Shown: positions 19,401-30,587 of the stretch, piece by piece
Layout of the letters: the number at the start of each line of letters is the position of its first letter
How positions within the stretch are numbered: position 1 is the stretch's first letter
Origin: Occultella gossypii
GTDB lineage: Bacteria > Actinomycetota > Actinomycetes > Actinomycetales > Beutenbergiaceae
Length of the DNA: 64,000 bases
Direction of reading: 5' to 3'
Assembly: GCF_019947135.1 (NCBI RefSeq)
Contig: NZ_JAGSHT010000007.1
Location: 124,001-188,000, forward strand
Notes under the pieces: model-generated
What the model was told of the DNA's origin: nothing
Databases searched by the model: none
What the model saw: only the letters and a program-made list of their open reading frames with translations
Position numbers and translations under genes: made by a program

Positions 19401-19907
19401 TCAGTCCTGCGCGTCGTCGACGCGGCGGAAGTCGACCTCGACCGTGCCCCGGACCACGTCGGTCAGGGGGACGGTGATGGGCTCGGCGGGATCCGCGGTG
19501 GGCTGCAGGACGATCGTCGTGCCATCTGCCTCACGGATCCGGCCGGTGAGTGTGCCACCGGAGGTGGTGAGCGTCACCAGCCGGCCCACGGCGCGGCGGA
19601 AGTGGCGCGGCTCGGTCAGCGGCCGGGACACACCCGGGGTGGAGACTTCGAGCAGGTAGGCGCCGTCGATCAGGTCGTCGACCTCGTCCAGGCGCGTGGA
19701 CACGGCCTTGGACACGTCGGCGAGGAGGTCGGAGTCGACCCCGCCCGGACCGTCGGCCAGGTCGACCGTGACCTGCACCACCCGGTGCCGGCCCGAGCCG
19801 ACCACGGACACGTCCTCGAGAAACAGCCCGCCATCGGTGACGACCGGCTCAAGTGCCTCGAACAACAGGGCGCCCACGTCGGCGCCAGGGCCCTGCGATC
19901 GGCTCAT
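19401..19907 (-). CDS. rimP: Ribosome maturation factor RimP
   Basis: RimP acts in 30S maturation. The 168-residue product shows the N-terminal alpha/beta domain and the conserved [20 protein letters not shown] stretch, then the Sm-like C-terminal domain. It is the first gene of the rimP-nusA-ylxR-infB-rbfA run, so the promoter should lie in the 131-nt divergent gap shared with the lipoprotein gene. Confidence 0.94.
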   Translation of the reverse strand: MSRSQGPGADVGALLFEALEPVVTDGGLFLEDVSVVGSGRHRVVQVTVDLADGPGGVDSDLLADVSKAVSTRLDEVDDLIDGAYLLEVSTPGVSRPLTEPRHFRRAVGRLVTLTTSGGTLTGRIREADGTTIVLQPTADPAEPITVPLTDVVRGTVEVDFRRVDDAQD

Positions 19908-20038
19908 CGGACTCTCCTTGTGAAGTTGTCACTGTCTCAGTGATGGTGTGTGGACCAATCATGCCCGCCCCGCTCCGGGGGCGCGCGGTCCCACGGCGAA
20001 CACCCCAGCGTAGGTGTGCGCCGTGGCAGGATCAACGC

Positions 20039-21025
20039 GTGCACACCTCCACCCGCCGCTCCCCGGGTCGCCTACTCGGCGCCCTGCTGGTGTCCGGTGC
20101 CCTCCTCCTGGGTGGGTGTGGGGTGCGCCTGGACGGGCCGCCCCCGGAGGTCCCGAGCCCCGAACCCGGCGAGATCCTGCGGCAGGAGGCCGCGCTGGAG
20201 ACGGCCGAGATCCTGGCGCTCGCCGAGGCGGCCGGTGCCGACGCGCAGGCGTCCGGCGCGACCGGGGACGTGCCGGGTGATCTCGCGCACATCGCCTCCG
20301 ACGCGACCACCCACCTGACCGATCTCGGTGGTGTATGGACCGCGCCGCCGCGGCCCTCCGCGACCGACGGCACGGACTCCGGCGAGGAGCCCACCGATGC
20401 CGGCACCACGCCGTCGGGCCCGGTCACCGGCGCGGACGTGCTCGATGCGCTCGAGGGCTCCACGGCCGTCGACCGCGCCGCCGATCCGGATGCCGACGCG
20501 GACCTGGCCACCCTGCTCGCCTCGATCGCGATCAACCGGGCCCTGTGGGCGGCCGAACTCCGCGCCGACCTGGGCCTGTCGGACGTTCCCGACGGCACAG
20601 CCGATCCGGCGACCGCCGAGCTCGACATACCGGACACGCTCCCGGCGTCGGCGGCGCCGGTGGTCCGGACCCTGGACGCGCTCGGCTACACGCAGGAGGT
20701 CATCGCGGCCCGCGGCGACGAGGCCGAGCGCAGCGAGGCCGCCGGTGCGGCGGTGACGCTACGCGACATGGCCGAGGACGTCGCCATCGCGGCGGGCATC
20801 GACGGCACCGACGCCGACCCCCGTGCGGCCGCGTACTCGATCGACACCGAGGACCTGCAGGGCGCCCGGGCGACACTCATCGCCGAGCTGCTGCCCGGCT
20901 GGCTCGCCCAGGTGCCCGACACCGAGGGTGCCGACCGGGCGCCGCTGATCGCGCTCGCCACCCAGGCCGCGTTCCTCAGCCAGGACCCGGACCTGCGGGT
21001 CGCGACATATCCTGGCCTAGGCTGA
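20039..21025 (+). CDS. Predicted lipoprotein with ferritin-like/DUF4439-type C-terminal region
   Basis: A 328-residue predicted lipoprotein from the GTG at 20039. It has an Arg-containing N-terminus, a hydrophobic stretch and a lipobox LLGGC with Cys27. The mature part is helical and Ala-rich. The last 130 residues resemble the four-helix DUF4439 region often found in a gene beside proS and rimP in actinobacteria; I name that family with caution. A longer upstream frame would run into rimP's promoter region. It is divergent from rimP, and its 3' end overlaps the 3' end of proS by 9 nt. Confidence 0.75.
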   Translation: MHTSTRRSPGRLLGALLVSGALLLGGCGVRLDGPPPEVPSPEPGEILRQEAALETAEILALAEAAGADAQASGATGDVPGDLAHIASDATTHLTDLGGVWTAPPRPSATDGTDSGEEPTDAGTTPSGPVTGADVLDALEGSTAVDRAADPDADADLATLLASIAINRALWAAELRADLGLSDVPDGTADPATAELDIPDTLPASAAPVVRTLDALGYTQEVIAARGDEAERSEAAGAAVTLRDMAEDVAIAAGIDGTDADPRAAAYSIDTEDLQGARATLIAELLPGWLAQVPDTEGADRAPLIALATQAAFLSQDPDLRVATYPGLG

Positions 21026-22831
21026 CGCCGCCGCCAGCAGCTCCCGCAGCCGGGCCACCGCGGCGTCCGGCGCGAGCTCCTCGCGGTCGCCGGAGGCGCG
21101 GGTACGGACCTCCACCACACCGTCGGCCAGCCCGCGACCGACCACCAGCGCGAACGGCAGTCCGAGCAGCTCGGCGTCGGCGAACTTCACGCCCGCCGAG
21201 ACCTTCACCCGGTCGTCGTAGAGCACCTCGACGCCGGCCGCCGCCAACTGCGCGGCCAGCCCCTCCGCCGTCGTGAGGACGGCCTCGTCCTTGCCTGCGG
21301 CGAGCACGTGCACGTGGGCGGGCGCGACCTGGACCGGCCAGGACAGACCCTTGTCGTCGCAGGTCTTCTCGGCGATGGCCGCCAGCGCCCGGGTGACCCC
21401 GATCCCGTAGGAACCCATGGTGACCGTGACGGCCTTGCCGTTCTGATCCAGAACCTTCAGGTCGAGGGCCTTGGCGAACTTCTGCCCGAGCGCGAAGATG
21501 TGACCGATCTCGATGCCACGGGCCAGTTCGAGCGGACCGGAACCGTCCGGGGCGGGGTCACCGACGCGCACCTCGGCGACGTCGATGACGCCGTCGGCGG
21601 TGAAATCGCGCCCGGCGACGAGCCCGAAGACGTGCTTGCCCGACTCGTTCGCCCCGGTGATCCAGGCCGTGCCGTCCACCACGCGCGGGTCGAGCAGGTA
21701 GCGCACTGCCCCTTGGGCACTGTCGGTGCCGTCGGAACCACGCGGCGCACCGTTCGGCCCGAGCACGCTCGGCCCGATGTACCCGGCGACCAGTTCGGGG
21801 TGGGTGGCCAGGTCCTTCGCCGTGGCCTGCTCCACCTCGGCCGGGAACACCGCGGCCTCGAGGCGCTTGGCGTCCACCTGCCGGTCCCCCGGCAGGCCGA
21901 TCACGAGCAGGTCCCGGGCACCGGCGGGCGAGACCAGGGTGACCACGACGTTCTTCAGCGTGTCTGCGCTCGTCCACAGAACGCCGTCGGGCTTGGCCTG
22001 CGTGGCGTTGGCCACGTCGACCAGCGACTCGATCGTCGGGGTGTCCGGCGTGTCCGCGACGTACGCGGCGGGCAGGCCGGCGACCACGGCCGCCTCGACG
22101 GGCTCGGGCGACGGCGTATGCACCGCCTCGACGTTCGCGGCGTACCCGCCGGGCGAGCGCACGAACGTGTCCTCACCGATCTCGCACGGGAACAGGAACT
22201 CCTCCGAACGCGAGCCGCCCATCGCCCCGGACATCGCCGAGACGATCACGTAGTCCAGGCCGAGTCGGGTGAAGATGCGCTCGTACGCGGCCCGCTGGGC
22301 GTCGTAGGAGGCAGCCAGGCCGGCCTCGTCGATATCGAAGGAGTAGGCGTCCTTCATGATGAACTCACGGCCACGGATCAGGCCGGCGCGGGGGCGGGAC
22401 TCGTCGCGGTACTTGGTCTGGATCTGGTAGAGCGTGAGTGGCAGTTCCTTGTACGAGGAGTACAGGTCCTTGACCAGGAGGGTGAACATCTCCTCGTGCG
22501 TGGGCGCGAGGAGGTAATCGGCCTCCTTACGGTCCTGGAGCCGGAACAGGTTCGGACCGTACTCGGTCCAGCGACCGGTCGCCTCGTACGGTTCCCGCGG
22601 CAGCAGCGCCGGGAAGTGCACCTCCTGCGCCCCCGTCGCATCCATCTCCTCACGCACGATCGCCTCGACCTTGGCGAGGACCTTCAGTCCGAGCGGCAGC
22701 CAGGAGTAGATCCCAGGGGCGGTGCGGCGGATGTAGCCCGCCCGCACCAGGAGGCGGTGGCTCGCGACCTCGGCGTCGGCCGGGTCCTCTCGCAGGGTCC
22801 GCAGGAACAGTTTCGACATCCGCATCAGCAC
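21017..22831 (-). CDS. proS: Prolyl-tRNA synthetase
   Basis: ProS charges tRNA-Pro. The 604 residues show class II motifs: motif 2 near [17 protein letters not shown] followed by [12 protein letters not shown], and motif 3 in [16 protein letters not shown]. Between them is an editing-type insertion as in bacterial ProS, and a C-terminal anticodon-binding domain ends the protein. The GTG at 22831 gives [15 protein letters not shown], matching the MxxRMS opening of other actinobacterial ProS; ATGs at 22825 and 22819 are alternatives. The long upstream extension of the frame overlaps the glycosylase gene and is not coding. Confidence 0.95.
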   Translation of the reverse strand: MLMRMSKLFLRTLREDPADAEVASHRLLVRAGYIRRTAPGIYSWLPLGLKVLAKVEAIVREEMDATGAQEVHFPALLPREPYEATGRWTEYGPNLFRLQDRKEADYLLAPTHEEMFTLLVKDLYSSYKELPLTLYQIQTKYRDESRPRAGLIRGREFIMKDAYSFDIDEAGLAASYDAQRAAYERIFTRLGLDYVIVSAMSGAMGGSRSEEFLFPCEIGEDTFVRSPGGYAANVEAVHTPSPEPVEAAVVAGLPAAYVADTPDTPTIESLVDVANATQAKPDGVLWTSADTLKNVVVTLVSPAGARDLLVIGLPGDRQVDAKRLEAAVFPAEVEQATAKDLATHPELVAGYIGPSVLGPNGAPRGSDGTDSAQGAVRYLLDPRVVDGTAWITGANESGKHVFGLVAGRDFTADGVIDVAEVRVGDPAPDGSGPLELARGIEIGHIFALGQKFAKALDLKVLDQNGKAVTVTMGSYGIGVTRALAAIAEKTCDDKGLSWPVQVAPAHVHVLAAGKDEAVLTTAEGLAAQLAAAGVEVLYDDRVKVSAGVKFADAELLGLPFALVVGRGLADGVVEVRTRASGDREELAPDAAVARLRELLAAASA

Positions 22832-22907
22832 GCGGGCGAGTCTATCTCGCTGCAACGGGCCGAGATTCTCCCTGGCATGTGCCGAACTCCCTTGCCAGAC
22901 TGGGACG

Positions 22908-23783
22908 ATGCCGGAACTACCGGAGGTCCAGGGCCTCGTCGACTTCCTCACCGAACGCACCGTCGGCCGCAGGGTCGCCGCCGTGCACGTGCTCGGGATC
23001 CAGACGCTGAAGACGTTCTCCCCCGCGCCGGATGCGCTCGCCGGCGGCACGGTGGCCGGGGTCGCTCGTCGGGGCAAGTGGCTCGACCTGCGGGTCGAGG
23101 ACCTGCCCGACGGCGACCTCCACCTGGTCTTCCACCTCGCCCGGGCCGGGTGGTTGCGCTGGCACGAGAAGCTCCCGGGAGGCGTGTCCCGGTCCCCGAA
23201 GTCGCCGGTGGCACTGCGGGTGGACCTCGACGACGGGTCCGGCTTCAGCCTCACCGAGGCCGGTACCCGCAAGCGCCTGGCCGTGTACGTGGTCGCCTCC
23301 CCCGAGGAGGTTCCGGCGATCGCGAGCCTCGGCATCGAGCCGCTCTCGGCGGAGTTCACCCGGGACGCGTTCGCGGCGATCCTGTCCGGGCGCAAGCAGC
23401 AGATCAAGGGCGTGCTGCGCGAGCAGGGCACGATCGCGGGGATCGGGAACGCCTACAGCGACGACATCCTGCACGCGGCCCGGATGAGCCCGTTCGCGAT
23501 CAGCTCCTCGCTCGACGACGAGGCCGTGACCCGGCTCTACGACGCCATCGGGGAGGTGCTCCGGCCCGCGATCGAGGCGTCCTCGGGCCGCCCCGCGGCC
23601 GAGCTGAAGGACGCGAAGCGGTCCGGGATGCGCGTGCACGGTCGCGCCGGAGCGGAGTGCGGGGTCTGCGGGGACGTGATCCGGGAGGTCTCCTTCGCCG
23701 ACTCGGCGCTGCAGTACTGCGCGACCTGCCAGACCGGCGGGAAGATCCTCGCCGACCGGCGGATGTCCAGGTTGCTGCGCTGA
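22908..23783 (+). CDS. Fpg/Nei family DNA glycosylase
   Basis: A 291-residue base-excision glycosylase/AP lyase. The mature N-terminus PELPEVQ supplies the catalytic Pro and Glu. The helix-two-turn-helix has [19 protein letters not shown], and a C-terminal zinc finger has cysteines spaced C-x2-C (CGVCGDV) and C-x2-C (CATCQTGG) ending in [13 protein letters not shown]. It removes oxidised bases. Substrate preference (8-oxoguanine or oxidised pyrimidines) is not decided by these motifs. It is divergent from proS with a 76-nt gap. Confidence 0.9.
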   Translation: MPELPEVQGLVDFLTERTVGRRVAAVHVLGIQTLKTFSPAPDALAGGTVAGVARRGKWLDLRVEDLPDGDLHLVFHLARAGWLRWHEKLPGGVSRSPKSPVALRVDLDDGSGFSLTEAGTRKRLAVYVVASPEEVPAIASLGIEPLSAEFTRDAFAAILSGRKQQIKGVLREQGTIAGIGNAYSDDILHAARMSPFAISSSLDDEAVTRLYDAIGEVLRPAIEASSGRPAAELKDAKRSGMRVHGRAGAECGVCGDVIREVSFADSALQYCATCQTGGKILADRRMSRLLR

Positions 23784-23910
23784 GCCCGCGGCCGCCATGG
23801 CACTCGCACCCAACCGCGCCGTCGGTGCACCGGAGCCGGCTCGCCGACAGGGCACGAGTGGCAACCACCACAGCACTCTCGCGGCGGCGGTGCGTCCGGG
23901 CAGGCACGCC

Positions 23911-24789
23911 CTAGAACAGGATCGTCGCGAACGTCCCCACCTCACGGAAGCCGACCTTGCGGTAGGCCGCGAGCGCGGGTGCGTTGTAGGAGTTCACGTA
24001 CAGGGACACCAGCGGGGCGACCTGGGCGCGGGCGTACGCGACCACGGCGGCCATGCCGGCCACGGCGTGGCCCTGGCCGCGCAGGTCCGGGTGCACCCAG
24101 ACCCCCTGGACCTGGGTGACGCCGAGCGCCACGGTGCCGAGCTCGGCCTTGAACACCACGCGTCGACCCTCGGGGCCTTCCTCGATCCTGGACAGCGACC
24201 GGCCGCCCTGGACCAGGGACCGGACCCGGCGCTCATACCCACCACCGGCCGTGAGCGGGGAGTAGCCGACCTCCTCGGTGAACATCGCCACGCACGCCGG
24301 CAGCAGCAGGTCGAGGTCGTTCACGGACGTCAGTGAGACCCCGGGGTCGGGCGCGACGAGCGGGTCGCCGTCGATCACCATGGACGGCTGGTCCGGGCGG
24401 ATGTCCCTGGGCGTGGGTGCGAAGCCGCGCATCGCCTCCCACAGGCGCATCACGTCGTGGGCGGGACCGACCACGGAGGAGAACCGGCGGGAGCGTCGGC
24501 GCACGTGATCGGCGACGGCCTCGACGGCAACGTCGGACAGGCGCAACGGCACCAGGTTCCCGCCGGTCCAGCACAGGCCGGTCAGCCCCTGCGGTTCCCG
24601 GATGCACAGGAGCTGGTCGCGGTAGAACCCGTAGGAGGACATCGCCTCGACGTGCTCCCCCAGCAGCGCCGCGTCGACCGGGTCCTGTTTGGCGAACGCG
24701 ATCAGCTCGGCCACGTCCGCCGAGCGCGCGTCCTGGACCACCACATCGGGGTGGGTCTGCAGGGGTGTGCGCCATGGCCACGTGGGCAT
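23911..24789 (-). CDS. GNAT family N-acetyltransferase with DUF4081-type N-terminal domain
   Basis: A 292-residue protein with an N-terminal domain of the DUF4081 kind and a C-terminal GNAT fold. The acetyl-CoA loop is VHPDLRGQGHAVAGM, followed by LYVNSYNAPALAAYRKVGF. The ATG at 24789 opens MPTWPWRTPL; the longer frame upstream runs into ispG. The gene directly follows ispG (26 nt), an arrangement also seen in Mycobacterium tuberculosis (Rv2868c-Rv2867c). The acetyl acceptor is unknown. Confidence 0.88.
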   Translation of the reverse strand: MPTWPWRTPLQTHPDVVVQDARSADVAELIAFAKQDPVDAALLGEHVEAMSSYGFYRDQLLCIREPQGLTGLCWTGGNLVPLRLSDVAVEAVADHVRRRSRRFSSVVGPAHDVMRLWEAMRGFAPTPRDIRPDQPSMVIDGDPLVAPDPGVSLTSVNDLDLLLPACVAMFTEEVGYSPLTAGGGYERRVRSLVQGGRSLSRIEEGPEGRRVVFKAELGTVALGVTQVQGVWVHPDLRGQGHAVAGMAAVVAYARAQVAPLVSLYVNSYNAPALAAYRKVGFREVGTFATILF

Positions 24790-24815
24790 GGTGCGATTGT
24801 GCCTCACCTGGCGGG

Positions 24816-25976
24816 TCAGGACACGGTGACGACCGGGCCGCCGGTCGCACCGGCCGGCTGGGTGTCCGCGATCCGCATGGCCTCCTCGATCAGGGTCTCG
24901 ACGATCAGCGCCTCGGGCACGGTCTTGATGACCTCGCCCCTGACGAAGATCTGGCCCTTGCCGTTCCCTGAGGCCACCCCGAGGTCGGCCTCCCGGGCCT
25001 CCCCCGGCCCGTTGACGACGCAGCCCATGACGGCCACGCGCAGGGGCACCTCCATGCCCTCCAGGCCGGCGGTGACGCGCTCGGCGAGCGAGTACACGTC
25101 CACCTGCGCACGCCCGCACGAGGGGCAGGAGACGATCTCGAGCCTGCGCTCGGCGAGGTTCAGCGACTGCAGGATCTGGATGCCGACCTTGACCTCCTCG
25201 ACCGGGGGTGCGGACAGGGACACCCGGATCGTGTCGCCGATGCCCTGGCTGAGCAGGGCGCCGAACGCGGTCGCGGACTTGATCGTGCCCTGGAACGCCG
25301 GGCCGGCCTCGGTGACCCCGAGGTGCAGCGGCCAGTCCCCCGCCTCGGAGAGCAGCTCGTAGGCCCGCACCATGACCACCGGGTCGTTGTGCTTGACGGA
25401 GATCTTGAAGTCGTGGAAGTCGTGCTCCTCGAACAGCGAGGCCTCCCAGACGGCGGACTCCACGAGCGCCTCCGGGGTGGCCCGGCCGTACTTCTCGAGG
25501 AGCCTCTTGTCGAGCGAGCCTGCATTCACCCCGATCCGCAATGAGGTGCCGGCGTCGGCCGCGGCGCGGGCGATCTCCTTGACCTGGTCGTCGAACTTGC
25601 GGATGTTGCCCGGGTTCACGCGCACCGCCGCGCAGCCGGCGTCGATGGCGGCGAACACGTACTTGGGCTGGAAGTGGATGTCCGCGATCACCGGGATCTG
25701 CGACTTCCTCGCGATCACCGGCAGCGCGGCCGCGTCCTCGGTGGTGGGCACGGCCACCCGGACGATGTCACACCCGGCCGCGGTGAGTTCGGCGATCTGC
25801 TGCAGGGTCGCGTTGATGTCGCTCGTCGGCGTGGTGGTCATCGACTGCACCGAGATCGGGGCGCCGCCGCCGACGTCCACCGTGCCGACCCGGATCCTGC
25901 GGGTGGCTCGCCGCGGCGCCAGCACCGGCGGGGTCTCCTTGACTTCGGGCATGCCCAGACTGATCGGAACGCTCAC
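24816..25976 (-). CDS. ispG: 4-hydroxy-3-methylbut-2-en-1-yl diphosphate synthase
   Basis: IspG (GcpE) is the iron-sulfur enzyme of the MEP isoprenoid pathway that converts the cyclodiphosphate to HMBPP. The 386-residue product has the TIM-barrel N-terminal half ([20 protein letters not shown]) and the [4Fe-4S] cysteines in [11 protein letters not shown] and [10 protein letters not shown]. With dxr 1.5 kb upstream it forms the MEP cluster dxr-rip1-ispG typical of actinobacteria. Confidence 0.96.
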   Translation of the reverse strand: MSVPISLGMPEVKETPPVLAPRRATRRIRVGTVDVGGGAPISVQSMTTTPTSDINATLQQIAELTAAGCDIVRVAVPTTEDAAALPVIARKSQIPVIADIHFQPKYVFAAIDAGCAAVRVNPGNIRKFDDQVKEIARAAADAGTSLRIGVNAGSLDKRLLEKYGRATPEALVESAVWEASLFEEHDFHDFKISVKHNDPVVMVRAYELLSEAGDWPLHLGVTEAGPAFQGTIKSATAFGALLSQGIGDTIRVSLSAPPVEEVKVGIQILQSLNLAERRLEIVSCPSCGRAQVDVYSLAERVTAGLEGMEVPLRVAVMGCVVNGPGEAREADLGVASGNGKGQIFVRGEVIKTVPEALIVETLIEEAMRIADTQPAGATGGPVVTVS

Positions 25977-26011
25977 GCGTCAAGTATCACACCGTGGCCG
26001 CCGCGGGCGCT

Positions 26012-27373
26012 TCAGCCCAGGGTGACCGGTTTGACGATGTCCGCGAAGGCCAGCAGCAGGCTCATGCCGCCCAGCACGATGATGACCAGATACGTGAGCG
26101 GCATCAGCTTCGCGGTGTCCGCGTGCCCCGGATCCGGGCGCCCGAACGCCTGCGCGAGGCGGCGCCGGGCCCCTTCGAACAGGGCCCCGGCGATGTGCCC
26201 GCCGTCCAGCGGCAGCAACGGGATCATGTTGAACACGAACAGCGCCATGTTCAGCGACGCGACCAGCGAGAGCAGGTCCGCGGTGCGCTCGGCGGCTCCG
26301 TAGTCGGCCGAGTCGATGGAGGCGATCTCGCCGGCGAACCGGCCCACACCGATCAGCCCGACCACCCCCGGGTCGCGTTCCTCGGTCCCGAACACGGCCT
26401 GGGCGATCGCGACCAGGCGCTGCGGGAGCGAGATCACCACGTCGACCGTGCCGGTGAACACCGACCCCACGAACGCGGGCACCGCGGACAGCGGCTGGGG
26501 CACCAGCTCGTAGGCCGCCGAGATGCCCACGAACGGCACCGGCGCGAGCACCGGTTCGCCGTCGGCGTCGGTAACCACGGCACCGTCCTCGACGACCGGC
26601 CGGTCCTCGAGGACCGGCGTCACGGTGAGTGTGACCTCTTCGCCGCCGCGGTCGACGACGACCGTCGCTGCCTCGGTGCCGCCGTCGGTGATCGAGGTGG
26701 AGATGTCCGCCCACTCGGTCACCGGCTCCCCGTTCCAGGAGACGATCCGGTCCCCCGCCTCGAAGCCTGCCATCGCCGCGGGCGACTCGGCGTCGCCGGC
26801 GGCGCACTCGCGCTGCTCGGTCACCGGCACGACGCACTCGGAGACGCTGCTGATCCGGTTGCTGGCCGTCGCGGTCCCGAACGCGGTGAGGATGATCGCG
26901 AACAACACCGTGGAGATGATCAGGTTCACCACGGGACCGCCGAACATCACGGCCAGCTTCTTCGGGGTACTGAGCTGGTAGAAGACCCGGTGCCGCTGCC
27001 CGTCGGCGAGTTCCTCGCCGATCTCCTGGGCGCTGGCGGAGCGGGCGTCCTCGGCCATCGAGTCCATCAGTCCGCGCAGGCCCCGACGGCGCAGCCTCGC
27101 CTCGGCCGGTCGACCATCAGTGTCCTCGCCGACCTCCTCGCGGGCGGGTGGGAACATCCCGACCATCCGCACGTACCCGCCGAGCGGCAGCATCTTGATG
27201 CCGTACTCGGTCTCGCCGCGCTTGGTGGACCAGAGCGTCCTGCCGAACCCGACGAAGTACTGGGAGACCTTGACGCCGAACAGTTTCGCCGGCACCAGGT
27301 GGCCGATCTCGTGCAGCGCGATGGAGATGATCAACCCCACCGCCACGAACAGCACACCCAACCAGAAGTCCAT
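26012..27373 (-). CDS. Site-2 intramembrane zinc metalloprotease (RseP/Rip1 family)
   Basis: A 453-residue M50 protease that cuts membrane-bound regulators such as anti-sigma factors within the bilayer. The first membrane helix carries HEIGH at residues 21-25. Residues about 190-320 form a periplasmic PDZ region (GFEAGDRIVSWNGEPV), and the third zinc ligand is in the LPLDGGHIAGAL motif near the end. Length matches Rip1 of mycobacteria, and the dxr-rip1-ispG order supports the assignment. Whether its targets include the anti-sigma factors known for Rip1 cannot be told here. Confidence 0.93.
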   Translation of the reverse strand: MDFWLGVLFVAVGLIISIALHEIGHLVPAKLFGVKVSQYFVGFGRTLWSTKRGETEYGIKMLPLGGYVRMVGMFPPAREEVGEDTDGRPAEARLRRRGLRGLMDSMAEDARSASAQEIGEELADGQRHRVFYQLSTPKKLAVMFGGPVVNLIISTVLFAIILTAFGTATASNRISSVSECVVPVTEQRECAAGDAESPAAMAGFEAGDRIVSWNGEPVTEWADISTSITDGGTEAATVVVDRGGEEVTLTVTPVLEDRPVVEDGAVVTDADGEPVLAPVPFVGISAAYELVPQPLSAVPAFVGSVFTGTVDVVISLPQRLVAIAQAVFGTEERDPGVVGLIGVGRFAGEIASIDSADYGAAERTADLLSLVASLNMALFVFNMIPLLPLDGGHIAGALFEGARRRLAQAFGRPDPGHADTAKLMPLTYLVIIVLGGMSLLLAFADIVKPVTLG

Positions 27374-27521
27374 TCCTACCCCAGCGCACCGGGCCCGGGA
27401 CCGTCCCGGCTGCGCAGTGCCGCCTCAGAGTACGTCGCGTTGCTGAGAGCGAGCCACCGAATCACCCACGTGCCGGTGGGCAGATCGCACCACCGGTCGG
27501 CGAGGCGAGGACGTGCGGCTC

Positions 27522-28706
27522 TCAGCGGTGGGCGAGCAGCTCCCCGGTGCGCGCCCGCGCCCACCGCTCCGCGTCCGCCACGGCCTCGATGCTCAGGTCC
27601 GCGGCGCTGGTGCCGGCATGCTCGTCCAGCACGGCGGCGACCGTGTCCACGATGTCCAGGAAGGCGATCCGCCCTCCGAGGAACGCGGTCACGCACTCCT
27701 CGTTCGCGGCGTTCAGCACCCCGGGGTGGGTGGCGGACGCGGCGACCGCGGCGCGGGCGAGCCCGAGAGCCGGGAACACGCCGTCGTCCACGGGTTCGAA
27801 GGTCCACGACGTGGCCAGGTCCCACCGGCACGCGGCCGCGGCACCGGGCACCCGGTCCGGCCAGCCGAGGCCGAGGGAGATCGGCAACCGCATGTCCGGC
27901 GGGGACGCCTGCGCAATCGTGGAACCGTCCACGAACTCGACCATGGAGTGCACCACGGACTGCGGGTGCACCACCACCACGATGTCCGCGACCGGGACAC
28001 CGAACAGCAGGTGCGCCTCGATGAGCTCGAGCCCCTTGTTGACCAGTGTCGCGGAGTTCGTGGTGACCATCGGACCCATCGCCCAGGTCGGGTGCGCGAG
28101 CGCCTGCTGCGGCGTCACGTCCGCGAGCTCGGCGCGGGTCCGCCCCCGGAACGGCCCGCCGGAGGCGGTCAGGATCAGCCGGGCGACCTCCGCCGGCGTG
28201 CCCGAGCGCAGCGCCTGCGCGATCGCCGAGTGCTCGGAGTCGACCGGCACGATCTGGTCCGGGTGCTGCTGGGCGGCGTGCACCAGGGCTCCCCCGGCCA
28301 CCAGCGACTCCTTGTTCGCGAGCGCGAGCGTGGAGCCGGCGCGCAGCGCGGCCAGGGTGGGGGCGAGCCCGATCGAGCCGGTGATCGCGTTCAGGACGAC
28401 GTCCGCACCGACGCCGGCGACGGCGCAGGCCGCGTCCGCACCGACGAGGACCTCGGGCCGGGGCCGGGGCCGGCGGAGCCGCCGCGCGGCGTCGTCGAGG
28501 TGGTCGGCGAATGCTGCAGCGCTCCCGTCGGCCAGGGCGACCAGTTCGACGCCGAACCGGACCGCCTGCTCCGCGAGCAGCTCGAGGTGGCCGCCGCCGG
28601 CCGCGAGCGCGGTGACCCGGAACGTCTCCGGCGCCGCGGCGATCACGTCGAGCGCCTGGGTCCCGACAGACCCCGTGGACCCGAGCAGCGCGACGGTGCG
28701 GGTCAT
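27522..28706 (-). CDS. dxr: 1-deoxy-D-xylulose 5-phosphate reductoisomerase
   Basis: Dxr performs the first committed step of the MEP pathway, converting DXP to MEP with NADPH. The 394 residues open with the NADPH-binding [13 protein letters not shown]. They hold the metal-binding stretch [12 protein letters not shown] and the [11 protein letters not shown] loop. Length is normal. Its start overlaps the stop of the DivIVA-domain gene by 4 nt, so the two are translationally coupled. Confidence 0.96.
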   Translation of the reverse strand: MTRTVALLGSTGSVGTQALDVIAAAPETFRVTALAAGGGHLELLAEQAVRFGVELVALADGSAAAFADHLDDAARRLRRPRPRPEVLVGADAACAVAGVGADVVLNAITGSIGLAPTLAALRAGSTLALANKESLVAGGALVHAAQQHPDQIVPVDSEHSAIAQALRSGTPAEVARLILTASGGPFRGRTRAELADVTPQQALAHPTWAMGPMVTTNSATLVNKGLELIEAHLLFGVPVADIVVVVHPQSVVHSMVEFVDGSTIAQASPPDMRLPISLGLGWPDRVPGAAAACRWDLATSWTFEPVDDGVFPALGLARAAVAASATHPGVLNAANEECVTAFLGGRIAFLDIVDTVAAVLDEHAGTSAADLSIEAVADAERWARARTGELLAHR

Positions 28707-29251
28707 TCGACCGCGAGCAGCACGTCCACGGCGCGGTCGAGGTAGGCGTCCACCGGGCCCTCGCCGTACGCACGCGAGCGCGGCGCCGAGGGAAAGGTGG
28801 CCTGCCGCAGTTCCGCGGCCGAGAGTTTGGCGCCGGAGTCGAAGTAGTCCACGAGCCGGTCCAGGACCTCGTCCACGGCTTCGGCGTCGTAGCCGCGACC
28901 CCGCTCGGGTGGGGCGAACCGCTCGCCGTCGGGCCGGACGAGGCGCGGGTAGAGCGTGGTCGCCCGTTCGGCCACCTGCTCCATCCAGGCCTCCTGGCCG
29001 TGGGTGGCGATGAAGTCGGCACGGTCGCGCTGGATGAACGCACCCTCGAGCCGGTCCAGGGCGGCGTCCACGGCCGCGGGGTTGTAACCGTGCCGGACCA
29101 GGTCGAAGGCGACCTGGCGCACGTCCGCGGCGCTCAAGGTCTCCTCGCCGCTGCCCTCGTAGGAGGCTTTGGCCCGCTCGAAGAACTCATCGACCTGCTC
29201 ACGGTCATACCCGCTCGACAGATTCCCGACGGTGGAGAACAGGCCCTCCAT
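28703..29251 (-). CDS. DivIVA domain-containing protein
   Basis: A 182-residue soluble protein with two or three copies of a short DivIVA-domain motif. The copies are [14 protein letters not shown] near the N-terminus, [14 protein letters not shown], and [14 protein letters not shown], followed by [14 protein letters not shown]. Such repeats (YxxxxVDxxLDRL) occur in small actinobacterial proteins next to rlmN and dxr. A role at the pole or septum is suggested by the family but unproven. It overlaps dxr by 4 nt and follows rlmN by 92 nt. Confidence 0.8.
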   Translation of the reverse strand: MEGLFSTVGNLSSGYDREQVDEFFERAKASYEGSGEETLSAADVRQVAFDLVRHGYNPAAVDAALDRLEGAFIQRDRADFIATHGQEAWMEQVAERATTLYPRLVRPDGERFAPPERGRGYDAEAVDEVLDRLVDYFDSGAKLSAAELRQATFPSAPRSRAYGEGPVDAYLDRAVDVLLAVE

Positions 29252-29343
29252 CGACGATCCTTTCCTCGTTCCGGCGCGTACGTGCCCAGCCTATGGGGGT
29301 GGCCCGGGTGCCCCGGGCCCGACTCACGGTGGTGAATCGGCGC

Positions 29344-30501
29344 TCACACCTCCGCGGCGAGCTGCCCACACGCCCCGTCGATGTCGCTCCCGCGAGTATC
29401 CCGCACCGTGGTCGGGATCCCCGCCGAGCGCAAGCGTGCCACGAATTCGTCCTCGACGTCCTTCTCGCTCGCGGTCCAGATCGAGCCCGGCGTCGGGTTC
29501 AGCGGGATCGGGTTCACGTGCACCCAGCCCTTGCCCCGCTTGAGCAGCTCGGCGGCGAGCAGGTCCGCGCGCCACCCGTGGTCGTTCATGTCCTTGATCA
29601 GGGCGTACTCGATGCTGACCCGGCGGCCGGTCACCTCGAAGTACTCACGGGCGGCGTCGAGCGCTTCGCCGACGGTCCAGCGGCTGTTGATCGGGATCAG
29701 CTGCGAGCGCAGCTCGTCGTCCGGGGCGTGCAGCGAGAGCGCCAGCGTGACCGGGATGCCTTCGGCCGTGAGCTTCTTCATGGCCGGCACCAGACCCACC
29801 GTGGAGACGGTGATGTGCCTGGCGGACATGCCCAGGCCGTCCGGCGTCGGGTCCACCATCCGGCGCACGGCGTTGATCACCGTGCGGTAGTTCGCGAGCG
29901 GCTCACCCATCCCCATGAACACGATGTTCGTGAGCCGGCGGGAGCCGCCGGGCAGTTCGCCGTCGCGGCAGCTGACGGCGGCGCGGCGCACCTGTTCGAT
30001 GATCTCGGCGGTGGACAGGTTCCGGGTCAGGCCCTGCTGGCCGGTGGCGCAGAACGGGCAGGCCATGCCGCAGCCGGCCTGGCTGGACACGCACAGCGTG
30101 GCCCGGTCGGAGTAGCCCATCAGGACCGACTCGACCTTGACGCCGTCGAACAGGGACCAGAGCATCTTGACGGTGTCACCGCCGTCGGCCTCCAGCCGGC
30201 GCACCTCGGTGAGCAGCTCGGGCAGGAGCTGCGGGACCAGGTCCTCGCGCATCCCGGCGGGCAGATCGGTCATCGCCTCCGGGTCGCGGGTGAGGTGGCC
30301 GAAGTAGTGCGTGGCGATCTGCTTGGCCCGGTAGGCGGGCTGGCCGAGCTCGGTGACGACGGCGGCGCGCTCTGCGGAGGTGAGGTCGGCCAGGTGCCGG
30401 GGCGGCTTGCCGCGGCGCGGCACCGCGAAGGACAGGCGCGGGCGGTCACCGGCATCGGGAGCGTGTCCGGGTAGGACCTGGGGCTGTGCGGGAGTGGTCA
30501 T
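29344..30501 (-). CDS. rlmN: 23S rRNA/tRNA adenine-2 methyltransferase
   Basis: RlmN is a radical-SAM enzyme that methylates C2 of A2503 in 23S rRNA and of A37 in some tRNAs. In the 385 residues the radical-SAM cysteines are C144, C148 and C151 ([12 protein letters not shown]). The second catalytic cysteine region ([13 protein letters not shown]) lies near the C-terminus. The gene sits between cdsA (with an inserted lipoprotein gene) and dxr, as in other actinobacteria. Confidence 0.95.
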   Translation of the reverse strand: MTTPAQPQVLPGHAPDAGDRPRLSFAVPRRGKPPRHLADLTSAERAAVVTELGQPAYRAKQIATHYFGHLTRDPEAMTDLPAGMREDLVPQLLPELLTEVRRLEADGGDTVKMLWSLFDGVKVESVLMGYSDRATLCVSSQAGCGMACPFCATGQQGLTRNLSTAEIIEQVRRAAVSCRDGELPGGSRRLTNIVFMGMGEPLANYRTVINAVRRMVDPTPDGLGMSARHITVSTVGLVPAMKKLTAEGIPVTLALSLHAPDDELRSQLIPINSRWTVGEALDAAREYFEVTGRRVSIEYALIKDMNDHGWRADLLAAELLKRGKGWVHVNPIPLNPTPGSIWTASEKDVEDEFVARLRSAGIPTTVRDTRGSDIDGACGQLAAEV

Positions 30502-30550
30502 GGTGCCACCAGTCTCCCAGACGCTCGGCGACGCCGCGCCGCCACCCGAC

Positions 30551-30584
30551 TTGACGTGGACTAAACAGAGTGAGAATCATTCTC
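30551..30584 (+). promoter_or_regulatory. Zur-box-like operator overlapping the promoter of the AztD-like gene
   Basis: A perfect inverted repeat gagaatcattctc (30572-30584) with a single central base has the form of an actinobacterial Fur/Zur box. A ttgacg -35 element lies at 30551-30556, and an aatcat -10 at 30575-30580 with 18-nt spacing falls inside the repeat. Transcription would begin at about 30587-30588, the start codon itself. Repression by zinc-loaded Zur is the likely control. Confidence 0.75.
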
Positions 30585-30587
30585 GCT